Below, in pieces: positions 7,012 through 15,537 of a DNA stretch of 40,753 nt. A program made the position numbers and the translations under genes. The notes under the pieces are model-generated. The model was not told the origin of the DNA. It was given only the letters and a program-made list of their open reading frames with translations, and ran no database searches. The number at the start of each line of letters is the position of its first letter. Within the stretch, counting starts at the first letter, position 1. The stretch is taken from NCBI GenBank assembly GCA_946187345.1, contig CAMHQD010000020.1, positions 1-40,753 of the forward strand, in the 5' to 3' direction. The stretch is from an uncultured Porphyromonadaceae bacterium. GTDB lineage: Bacteria; Bacteroidota; Bacteroidia; Bacteroidales; Muribaculaceae.

Positions 7012-7914
7012 TCAGAAGGGCTTGACGTCGAGGCCGCTGAAGGACTGGAACAGCGCGTTGGCCAGACTGCTGGCGCCGATGCGGAAGCGCTTGTTGGTCA
7101 GCCACTCCTCGCCCAGGACCTCCTTGACGATGGTGTAGTACTTGACGGCGTCCTCGGTGGTGCGGATGCCGCCGCTGGCCTTGAAGCCCACCACGTTGCC
7201 GGTCTTCTCGTAGTACTCCTTGATGCACTGGCACATGACGTAGGCGGCCTCGAGGCTCGCGCCCGGATAAATCTTGCCGGTCGACGTCTTGATGAAGTCG
7301 GCGCCGCTGTACATCGAGAGAATCGACGCGCGCTTGATGGCCTCGGCGCTCTTGAGCAGGCCGCTCTCGAGGATCACCTTGAGCGGGCGGTCGCCCACGG
7401 CCTCCTTGAGTTCGCTGATCTCGTCGCACAGCTCCTCATAGGCCTCGTCGAGGAAGTAACCCACGTTGAGCACCACGTCCACCTCGTCGGCACCGTCCTT
7501 GACGGCGAGTTGCGTCTCGATGACCTTGGTCTCGATGTGAGCCTGGCTGCTGGGGAAGGTGGCGCTGCACACGGCCACATCGACACCGCTCACCTCGAGC
7601 GCGCCGCGCACTGTGGCGGCGAAGTTGCTGTAGACGCAGATGGCGGCCACATTTTTGTACATCGGGTAGTTGTTGTCAAACTCGTTCACCTTCTTGACAA
7701 AGGCGGCGACACTGGTCTCGGTGTCCTCGGTGGCCAGCGTGGTGAGGTCGACACAGTTGAGCAGGAACTGCTGCACCTCGGGGGTATTGTTCTCGGCGGC
7801 ATGCTCGGCGAGGATTTTCTCGACGGCGGCCTTGACGGCGGCGTCATCGCTTGTGACGGCGCTCTGGGCTATCACCTCATGATAGCGGTCCAGTTGTTGA
7901 TGTTCGTGACTCAT
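7012..7914 (-). CDS. deoC: Deoxyribose-phosphate aldolase
   Basis: DeoC splits 2-deoxyribose 5-phosphate into glyceraldehyde 3-phosphate and acetaldehyde in deoxynucleoside breakdown. The 300-residue product shows DGADEVDVVLNVGYFLD, the Schiff-base lysine in ADFIKTSTGKIYPGAS and the second active lysine in VGFKASGGIRTTEDA. I chose the ATG at 7912-7914 (MSHEHQQLDRY); the frame stays open 22 codons further upstream, but that part runs through the CAAAACGGC hairpin repeat. It lies downstream of the MazG-like gene on the same strand, 90 bases away, so it may share a transcript. Confidence 0.94.
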   Translation of the reverse strand: MSHEHQQLDRYHEVIAQSAVTSDDAAVKAAVEKILAEHAAENNTPEVQQFLLNCVDLTTLATEDTETSVAAFVKKVNEFDNNYPMYKNVAAICVYSNFAATVRGALEVSGVDVAVCSATFPSSQAHIETKVIETQLAVKDGADEVDVVLNVGYFLDEAYEELCDEISELKEAVGDRPLKVILESGLLKSAEAIKRASILSMYSGADFIKTSTGKIYPGASLEAAYVMCQCIKEYYEKTGNVVGFKASGGIRTTEDAVKYYTIVKEVLGEEWLTNKRFRIGASSLANALFQSFSGLDVKPF

Positions 7915-7956
7915 AACAGTTTTAATGGATAGTTTTTTTGTTTGATACAGGATAGG

Positions 7957-7977
7957 CAAAACGGCATGGCCGTTTTG
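7957..7977. repeat. Dispersed hairpin CAAAACGGC/GCCGTTTTG, copy 2
   Basis: A perfect 9-bp stem with loop ATG lies between deoC and the MazG-like gene. The right flank repeats that of copy 1 (CTCTATTGATGGATTAATT here). Confidence 0.85.
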
Positions 7978-8004
7978 CACTGAACTCTATTGATGGATTA
8001 ATTT

Positions 8005-8319
8005 CTAATTATCAAAGCGGTGGGCGTCGCGCCGGGTTTTCTTGTCGAGATTGGCGCGCAGGGCGGCCGTGAGGTCCACGCCGGTCTGGTTGGCCAGGCA
8101 TAGCGTGACCCAGAGCACGTCGGCCAACTCGTCGGCCAGGTCGCCGTCGCGCAGGTCGCCCGGCTTGGCGCGCTGCGCGCCGTAGCGCCGCGCCACCACA
8201 CGGGCGACCTCACCGACCTCCTCGGTGAGGACCGCCATGTTGGTGAGCACGTCGTGATAGCCGCCGCCCGTGCCGGTGATCCACGCGTCGACCACCTCTT
8301 GCGCCTCCTTGATAGTCAT
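8005..8319 (-). CDS. MazG-like nucleotide pyrophosphohydrolase
   Basis: Small all-alpha MazG-type enzymes hydrolyse nucleoside triphosphates to monophosphates, often as house cleaning. The 104-residue product carries LTEEVGEVARV followed by ADELADVLWVTLCLAN, the EExxE...ExxD metal-binding arrangement of the family, and a tail DKKTRRDAHRFDN. The start is the ATG at 8317-8319, whose A is the last base of the TAA stop of the peptide transporter gene, giving TAATG and probable translational coupling. The substrate is unknown. Confidence 0.85.
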   Translation of the reverse strand: MTIKEAQEVVDAWITGTGGGYHDVLTNMAVLTEEVGEVARVVARRYGAQRAKPGDLRDGDLADELADVLWVTLCLANQTGVDLTAALRANLDKKTRRDAHRFDN

Positions 8320-9839
8320 TACTTGGCGACGGCCTCGAGGCGTCTCATGATTGAGAACATGAAGATGGCCGCGATAAGGCACACGCCCAGGAACACGCTC
8401 CAGCACACCCACAAGGGCACCTTGCCCCAGAGCAGACCGCCCACGGCGACAAGTTGGTTGCCCAGCGCGGTGGCCACAAACCAGCCGCCCATCATCATGC
8501 CCTTGTACTTGGGCGGCGCGACCTTGCTGACAAACGAGATGCCCATCGGCGAGAGCAACAACTCGCCAAAGGTGAGCACCAGATAGACCGAGATGAGAAC
8601 ATTGGGCGTCACATCGGCGACGTGCACGCCCTCGCCGTTCTCGTTCATCTGCGGCATGGGCAGGTCGTATGAGGCCACAGCCATGATGCCGAAGGCGATA
8701 GCCGCCACAATCATACCGTAGGCAATCTTGCGCGGCGCGCTCGGCTCCTTGCCTTTGGCGGCGAGCGAACTGAAGATGGCCATACTCACCGGAGTGAGGG
8801 CAACCACATAGAACGGATTGAACTGCTGGAAGATGGGAGCGGAGATGCTAATCTCGCCCGTCAGGTTATAGTAGCGGTAGCACAAGATGCCCAGGGCTCC
8901 GGCAATCACAGCGGCCGAAATGCCCTTGGCGCTCGCGCTCTTGCTCTGGAACAGCGAGAAACCGGCATAGACAATGAAAATCAGCAACACCAGGTTCCAC
9001 ACGTCAAAGGCCATGCTCTCGAGGCCGCTGGACTTGTTGGCCGTGAACTCGTCGGCAAAGTAGGTGAGCGACAGTCCGTTCTGGTGGAACGCCATCCAGA
9101 AGAAGATGACAACCGCAAACACCAGACACAGGGCGATGATGCGCTCCTTGGTCTCGGCGGCGGGCAACTCGGCTGCCTTGGAGGCCTCGGCATCCTTGGC
9201 GCGCACCGCTCCCTCGGTGTGACGGAAGGTGGCGCGGAAGGCGTAATAGATGATTATCGACACAACCAGCGAGGCGCAAGCCACAGCAAACGAGAAGTGG
9301 TAGGCATCGTTGCCGCTGAAGCCCCACACGGTCTCGGCATACTCCTTAATCTTAATGGCGGCGGTGGGCGCGAACAAGGCGCCGATGTTGATTGCCATGT
9401 AGAAAATTGAGAAACCGGCGTCGCGCTTAGCGCTGTACTGCGCGTCGTTATAGAGGTCGCCCACCATCACCTGCAGGTTGCCCTTAAACAGGCCGGTGCC
9501 GAAGCCGATGAGCAGCAGCGCGCCGAGCATCACCACCAGGGCGAGCGTGCCACCGCCCAGTGGCACCGACAGCAACAAGTAGCCCAGGAACATCACGATG
9601 ATGCCCGTGGTGACCATCTTGCCGAAGCCAAATCGGTCGGCGAGCCATCCGCCGATGAGCGGGAAGAAATAAACGAGCATCAGGAACGAACTGTAGATTA
9701 TTCCGGCAGTGGCCGGCGGCAACCCGTAGTTGGCCCTGAGGAACAATGCGAAGACGGCCAGCATGGTGTAGTAGCCGAAGCGCTCGCCCGTGTTGGCCAG
9801 GGCGAGGGCATAGAGTCCTTTTGGTTGACCTTCAAACAT
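8319..9839 (-). CDS. POT/PTR-family proton-coupled oligopeptide transporter
   Basis: These inner-membrane carriers import di- and tripeptides with protons. The 506-residue product opens with the PTR signature NTGERFGYYTM (ExxERF type), then LIGGWLADRFGFGKM, the typical first-loop motif, and GTGLFKGNLQVMVGDLY. About 12-14 hydrophobic segments can be seen, with a charged cytoplasmic loop near 215-240 (RAKDAEASKAAELPAAETKE). It is 25 bases downstream of sufE and overlaps the MazG-like gene by one base. The best known relatives are DtpT-like transporters. Confidence 0.92.
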   Translation of the reverse strand: MFEGQPKGLYALALANTGERFGYYTMLAVFALFLRANYGLPPATAGIIYSSFLMLVYFFPLIGGWLADRFGFGKMVTTGIIVMFLGYLLLSVPLGGGTLALVVMLGALLLIGFGTGLFKGNLQVMVGDLYNDAQYSAKRDAGFSIFYMAINIGALFAPTAAIKIKEYAETVWGFSGNDAYHFSFAVACASLVVSIIIYYAFRATFRHTEGAVRAKDAEASKAAELPAAETKERIIALCLVFAVVIFFWMAFHQNGLSLTYFADEFTANKSSGLESMAFDVWNLVLLIFIVYAGFSLFQSKSASAKGISAAVIAGALGILCYRYYNLTGEISISAPIFQQFNPFYVVALTPVSMAIFSSLAAKGKEPSAPRKIAYGMIVAAIAFGIMAVASYDLPMPQMNENGEGVHVADVTPNVLISVYLVLTFGELLLSPMGISFVSKVAPPKYKGMMMGGWFVATALGNQLVAVGGLLWGKVPLWVCWSVFLGVCLIAAIFMFSIMRRLEAVAK

Positions 9840-9864
9840 AATATAATGTATTAATTAAATTTTC

Positions 9865-10296
9865 TTACTTGGCCTGCAGCGCCTGGTAGGCGATGGCCAG
9901 GGCCTTGATGCGCTTGATCATCGCCAGCAGGCCGTTGCTGCGCGTGGGCGACAGGTGGTCGTGCAGGCCGATGCGGTCGATGAAGTATAACTCGGCGGCG
10001 GCCACATCGGCAGGCCGCTGGCCTCCGAGCACGCGCACCAGCAGGGCGATCAGCCCCTTGACGATGCTGCTGTCGCTGTCGGCCTGCAGCCGCATGGTGC
10101 CGTCATCGGCAAGGCTGCCGTCAATCCACACGCGGCTCTGGCAACCGTCAATCTTGTTGTCCGGACTCTTGAGCGCGTCGGGCATGGGTGGCAGCATCGC
10201 CCCCAACTCGATGATGTAGGCATAGCGATCCATGAAGTCATCGTAAGCCTCAAACTCCTCGATAATCTCGTCCTGTATCTTGTTAATCTCAGTCAT
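9865..10296 (-). CDS. sufE: SufE-family sulfur acceptor protein
   Basis: SufE takes persulfide sulfur from the cysteine desulfurase SufS for iron-sulfur cluster assembly. The 143-residue product has the family layout: helix IQDEIIEEFEAYDDFMDRYAYIIELG, the active cysteine in DNKIDGCQSRVWID, then DSSIVKGLIALLVRVLGGQ and a C-terminal helix ending AIAYQALQAK. No suf genes are adjacent. It is first in a minus-strand series with the peptide transporter and the MazG-like gene and is divergent from gyrB. Confidence 0.93.
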   Translation of the reverse strand: MTEINKIQDEIIEEFEAYDDFMDRYAYIIELGAMLPPMPDALKSPDNKIDGCQSRVWIDGSLADDGTMRLQADSDSSIVKGLIALLVRVLGGQRPADVAAAELYFIDRIGLHDHLSPTRSNGLLAMIKRIKALAIAYQALQAK

Positions 10297-10336
10297 TCTG
10301 TGATTGATAATTCAATAACCGGTTGTTTTCAAACTG

Positions 10337-10344
10337 CAAAGATA
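10337..10344 (-). promoter_or_regulatory. Predicted -7 element for sufE
   Basis: Read on the minus strand this is TATCTTTG, matching TAnnTTTG, about 40 bases before the sufE start. No clear -33 TTTG was found at the normal distance. Confidence 0.5.
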
Positions 10345-10428
10345 ATAAAAAGTTTTCAGAAAAACGGGCAGCCGGGCCGCTCAGATAAAAAATAACATTA
10401 TTTCACACGCCATGTCCGAAAATTTTTG

Positions 10429-10436
10429 TACCTTTG
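10429..10436 (+). promoter_or_regulatory. Predicted -7 element for gyrB
   Basis: TACCTTTG matches TAnnTTTG and lies 34 bases before the gyrB ATG. The -33 box is not convincing. It is back to back with the sufE element at 10337-10344. Confidence 0.6.
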
Positions 10437-10452
10437 TAAACTAATTAGATGA

Positions 10453-12465
<2,013 letters not shown>

Positions 12466-12509
12466 CACAATTCAAAACGCATAATTCATAATTTGCATTG
12501 TGAATATCC

Positions 12510-12546
12510 AATAACCCGGGGTCGGATTTTCCGCCCCCGGGTTATT
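12510..12546 (+). terminator. Rho-independent-type terminator after gyrB
   Basis: AATAACCCGGGG at 12510-12521 pairs perfectly with CCCCGGGTTATT at 12535-12546, with extra pairing of TCGG and CCG towards the loop. It is 45 bases after the gyrB stop. Confidence 0.8.
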
Positions 12547-12777
12547 CTTATGAATATTCCGAAAAATATGTTGTAAAGCATAAAAATCGACCAACTCAAT
12601 CGTCGATAACAATATTTAACAGTTGAGGGATTAAACCTTAAATAATGCACATATTAAACTGTATCACAGCGTGTTATATTTTAACAATAGGTCAAAAAAG
12701 TGCCAAAAACAGGAAAATCGGGCAAGTGACGGATAAAAAAATTTTGGAAAAACGATGCCCATGTTAAAAATTTGATA
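12547..12777. other. AT-rich gap between gyrB and the small lipoprotein
   Basis: No open frame, tRNA or conserved RNA could be recognised here. The stretch is markedly richer in A and T than its surroundings and presumably holds upstream control sequence for the lipoprotein gene. Confidence 0.5.
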
Positions 12778-12785
12778 TAAATTTG
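12778..12785 (+). promoter_or_regulatory. Predicted -7 element of the small lipoprotein gene
   Basis: TAAATTTG matches TAnnTTTG, 52 bases before the ATG. TTTG at 12743-12746 is too far away for the usual -33 spacing, so only the -7 box is supported. Confidence 0.5.
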
Positions 12786-12837
12786 CAGCGTTTTTCAAAG
12801 AGAACAAAATTGTTTTATTATTTAACGTTTATTTAAA

Positions 12838-13071
12838 ATGAAGAAGTTAGTTTTATTACTCGCTGTTGTTTTCGGTGTTTCGTTTGTTGCTTGCACTGAG
12901 CAGAAGCCCGCTGAGGGTGCTGAGGCCGCTGCCGCTGACACTACTACTGTCGTCGAGCAGGCTGCTCCCGTTGTTGAGGACACTACCAAGAAGGATAGCA
13001 CCAACGTTGAGGCCGCTCCCGCTCCCGCACAGGAGGGTGAGGCTGCTCCCGCCGCCGAGCCCGCGAAGTAA
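12838..13071 (+). CDS. Small Ala/Pro/Glu-rich lipoprotein, function unknown
   Basis: The 77-residue product has a lipoprotein signal (MKKLVLLLAVVFGVSFVAC) with the acylated cysteine at 19. The mature 59 residues are low in complexity: alanine, proline, glutamate and threonine, with no recognisable domain and probably no fixed fold. Codon use differs from all neighbours: 12 of its 19 alanine codons are GCT and most valines are GTT, while the surrounding genes prefer GCC and GTG or GTC. In many bacteria such bias marks highly expressed genes. It has its own -7 element and a strong terminator, so it is probably an abundant monocistronic envelope lipoprotein. I do not recognise a named family. 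Confidence 0.8.
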   Translation: MKKLVLLLAVVFGVSFVACTEQKPAEGAEAAAADTTTVVEQAAPVVEDTTKKDSTNVEAAPAPAQEGEAAPAAEPAK

Positions 13072-13193
13072 TTCGCCGCTCAGAGCAACTCAAGCATCAT
13101 TGTAACACTGTTACAACGACACGAGAAAAGTTTGAAGCTGTTCCCCTCTTGGTGAGCCGAGCAGCTTTATTCTTTCTCTTTTGTGAAAACACA

Positions 13194-13236
13194 AGTGCCT
13201 GCCACCGCTGGACGCGGCCGCAGGCACTGCTTTTTT
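13194..13236 (+). terminator. Strong intrinsic terminator after the small lipoprotein
   Basis: AGTGCCTGC at 13194-13202 pairs with GCAGGCACT at 13220-13228, followed by GC and six T. A weaker AAGCTG/CAGCTT pair lies just before it at about 13134-13165. Confidence 0.85.
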
Positions 13237-13246
13237 CGTTGATTCG

Positions 13247-13387
13247 TTGAGAGGTTGAGAGGTTGAGAGGTTGAGGGGTTGAGGGGTTGAGCCATTCGCT
13301 GCCGCGAATGGGGATAATAGCCATTATCTCCCCGAACTCGAAGAGTGAGGGCTAAACCCCTCAACCTCTAAACTTCTAAACCTTTCA
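13247..13387. repeat. Composite palindromic element, GTTGAG type, copy B
   Basis: The left arm has GTTGAGAG and GTTGAGGG units. The core holds CCATTCGC/GCGAATGG and GGGGATAAT/ATTATCTCCCC hairpins. The right arm has complementary CCTCAACCTC units, partly decayed to CTAAAC and CTTCTAAAC. It lies between the small lipoprotein terminator and the end of nagB. Confidence 0.85.
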
Positions 13388-13393
13388 AAAAAC

Positions 13394-14185
13394 TCAGAGG
13401 TTCTTGGCCTCGATGTCCTTGAAGTAGCGATAGGTGCCCACCTTGAGTTCCTCGCAGGCGGCATCGTCGGCCACGATGATGGCGTGACGGTGCATCTGCA
13501 GGGCGCTGAGGGTGCACATGTGCGACACTCCACCCTCGACGGCGGCCTGCAGGGCGCGTGCCTTGGCGTGGCCGTTGACGATAATCATCACGCTGCGCGC
13601 GGCCATCACGGTGCCGACGCCCACGGTGAGGGCGGTCTTGGGCACCTTGTTCACGTCGCCCTCAAAGAAACGGCTGTTGGCGATGATGGTGTCGGTAGTG
13701 AGCGTCTTCTGGCGCGTGAGGGAGGTCAGGCTCGAGCCCGGCTCGTTGAAAGCGATGTGGCCGTCGGGACCCACGCCGCCCATGAACAGGTCGATGCCGC
13801 CGGCGCGCTCGATGCGGCGCTCATACTCGGCGCACTCGGCCTCCAAGTCCTCGGCGTTGCCGTTGAGGATGTTGACGTTCTCGGGCTTGATGTCGATGTG
13901 CGAGAAGAAGTTGTTCCACATGAACGAGTGGTAACTCTCGGGGTGATCCTCGGGCAGGTTCACATACTCGTCCATATTGAATGTCACAACGTTGCGGAAC
14001 GACACCTTACCCTCCTTGTTCAACTCGATCAGGCGACGGTACATTCCCAGGGGCGAACTGCCGGTGGGGCAGCCGAGCACGAACGGGTGCTCCTCGGTGG
14101 GGTTGGCGGCGTTGATGCGGGCGGCGACATACTGCGCGGCCCACTCACTCACTTGCTGGTAATCCGGTTCAATAATAAGTCTCAT
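13394..14185 (-). CDS. nagB: Glucosamine-6-phosphate deaminase
   Basis: NagB converts glucosamine 6-phosphate to fructose 6-phosphate and ammonia, the last step of amino-sugar catabolism. The 263-residue product keeps every active-site motif: phosphate loop [22 protein letters not shown] with the catalytic aspartate, and [17 protein letters not shown] with the Asp/His pair and glutamate. The length matches single-domain bacterial NagB. It is monocistronic and divergent from the DUF2027-Smr gene. It serves as an in-window reference for the degenerate NagB-like domain at 34869-36842. Confidence 0.95.
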   Translation of the reverse strand: MRLIIEPDYQQVSEWAAQYVAARINAANPTEEHPFVLGCPTGSSPLGMYRRLIELNKEGKVSFRNVVTFNMDEYVNLPEDHPESYHSFMWNNFFSHIDIKPENVNILNGNAEDLEAECAEYERRIERAGGIDLFMGGVGPDGHIAFNEPGSSLTSLTRQKTLTTDTIIANSRFFEGDVNKVPKTALTVGVGTVMAARSVMIIVNGHAKARALQAAVEGGVSHMCTLSALQMHRHAIIVADDAACEELKVGTYRYFKDIEAKNL

Positions 14186-14242
14186 CTTTTGGAAAATAAA
14201 TTAGTTTGGTTAATAAAAATGTTGATTATTGAACGTCACCGG

Positions 14243-14277
14243 TGGTGTGCACTCACGCGCTACGGGAGTGCATGCCA
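14243..14277 (-). promoter_or_regulatory. Long hairpin in the nagB leader region
   Basis: TGGTGTGCACTC at 14243-14254 and GAGTGCATGCCA at 14266-14277 pair in 10 of 12 positions. The hairpin lies between the nagB start and the -7 element at 14292-14299, so it would form in the nagB transcript leader. There is no T run after it in either direction. It could be an attenuator, a protein site or an operator. Confidence 0.45.
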
Positions 14278-14291
14278 CGAAAAATGACGCG

Positions 14292-14299
14292 CAAAATTA
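14292..14299 (-). promoter_or_regulatory. Predicted -7 element for nagB
   Basis: On the minus strand this reads TAATTTTG, matching TAnnTTTG. It would give a leader of about 100 bases. No -33 box at the normal distance. Confidence 0.4.
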
Positions 14300-14322
14300 C
14301 AACAATTTCAAAAAAAATGTGC

Positions 14323-14330
14323 TATATTTG
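14323..14330 (+). promoter_or_regulatory. Predicted -7 element for the DUF2027-Smr gene
   Basis: TATATTTG matches TAnnTTTG, 36 bases before the ATG at 14367. The -33 box is not clear. Confidence 0.5.
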
Positions 14331-14366
14331 CAAAAAATAACAAAAACTATACCAAAAAAGTGCCAT

Positions 14367-15476
14367 ATGAACATAAAAATACATGATATAGTACGATTTA
14401 TAGATGATGTGGGCGGCGGACGCGTGACGCGTATCGCAGGCAAAACAATCTATGTGGAAGGCGACGACGGCTTTGAGCGTCCGGCCCTCGAGCGCGACCT
14501 CGTCGTCGTGGGTCATGAGGCCGACACGGCGGCCCGCGCCGACCGGTATGACCGGCCGATGACACTGCGTGGCGTGCTCAAGCCCGCCGAGCCCGAACCG
14601 GCTCCCGAGCCGGAACCGCTGCCGCCACCCGAGGAGACGCCTGAGGGCGAACTGCTCAACGTGGTGCTGACCTTTGAGCCGCGCGAGCCCAAACGGCTGA
14701 ACACCACCACATTCTATGTCACTCTCATCAACGCCAGCAACTACTACCTGCAGGCGGCGGTGCTCACGCGCGGCGACGACACCGCCCTGTGGACCACCCG
14801 CTGGCATGGCATGGTGGAGCCCAACACACAGGAGGACGTGGGCGAGGTGAGCCACGCCGACCTGCCGGAGATGACCCACGTGGCCGTGCAGTACATCGCC
14901 TTCAAGCAGGGCAAGGCGGCCCGTCTCAAGAATCCCACCCTCGTGGAGAAAAGCCTGAACACGAGTCAGTTTGTGAAGTTGCACTGCTTCATGGAGCACC
15001 CCTACAGCGACGCGCCGGTCATCGCGCTCGACATCACCCGTGACGACCGGCCGCAACTGCGCCGCCTGCTCGACAGCGAGAGCGGCGAGTTGCAGGCCGT
15101 GGAGACCTCCGGAGTGCACATCGACGACCGCGAGCCCGCGCCGCGCGGCCACCGCAAGCGGCAGCGCGCCGGCCACCGCACCGAGCCCGTCGTGGTGGAC
15201 CTACACATCCACGAGTTGCTCGACACCACCGCCGGCATGACCAACGCCGACATCCTCAACTACCAACTCGACAAGTTCAACGAGACGATGCGCGAGCACC
15301 TCCAGCACGCCGGTCAGCGACTGGTCTTTATCCACGGCAAGGGCGAGGGCGTGCTGCGCCGCGCCATCCTCGAGGAGGTCAGGCGGCACTACAACTACTG
15401 TGAGGTGCAGGACGCCAGTTTCCAGGAGTACGGCTTCGGGGCGACACAAATCACCATCCACCAGAAGAAATCCTAA
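14367..15476 (+). CDS. DUF2027 protein with C-terminal Smr domain
   Basis: The 369-residue product has three parts. The N-terminal part (1-55, MNIKIHDIVRFIDDVGGGRV) looks like a small beta domain. A Pro/Glu-rich linker follows at about 75-95. A DUF2027-type middle domain spans about 100-240. The C-terminal Smr domain spans about 280-369, with VVVDLHIHELLD and LVFIHGKGEGVLRRAI, the DLH and HGKGxG motifs of MutS2-type Smr domains, which in relatives bind or nick nucleic acid. Such proteins are typical of Bacteroidetes and their role is not established. I used the ATG at 14367 because the upstream in-frame codons cross the promoter. SusC follows 61 bases later but is probably a separate unit. 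Confidence 0.85.
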   Translation: MNIKIHDIVRFIDDVGGGRVTRIAGKTIYVEGDDGFERPALERDLVVVGHEADTAARADRYDRPMTLRGVLKPAEPEPAPEPEPLPPPEETPEGELLNVVLTFEPREPKRLNTTTFYVTLINASNYYLQAAVLTRGDDTALWTTRWHGMVEPNTQEDVGEVSHADLPEMTHVAVQYIAFKQGKAARLKNPTLVEKSLNTSQFVKLHCFMEHPYSDAPVIALDITRDDRPQLRRLLDSESGELQAVETSGVHIDDREPAPRGHRKRQRAGHRTEPVVVDLHIHELLDTTAGMTNADILNYQLDKFNETMREHLQHAGQRLVFIHGKGEGVLRRAILEEVRRHYNYCEVQDASFQEYGFGATQITIHQKKS

Positions 15477-15488
15477 TCTTTTCCTTTG

Positions 15489-15520
15489 CCCCCTCCTTTA
15501 GGAGGGGGGTGGGGGGAGGC
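15489..15520. repeat. CCCCCTCC/GGAGGGGG hairpin repeat, SusC leader copy
   Basis: CCCCCTCC at 15489-15496 pairs with GGAGGGGG at 15501-15508, followed by a second G run. Related copies are at 20581-20614 (non-coding), 39677-39703 (inside gltX) and 6657-6686 (inside the SGNH gene). Confidence 0.8.
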
Positions 15521-15537
15521 TTCAAATCACTTCCACT

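Noticed and set aside
12547..12837. A structured non-coding RNA downstream of gyrB
   Set aside because: I could find no strong long stems or known RNA signature beyond the gyrB terminator.
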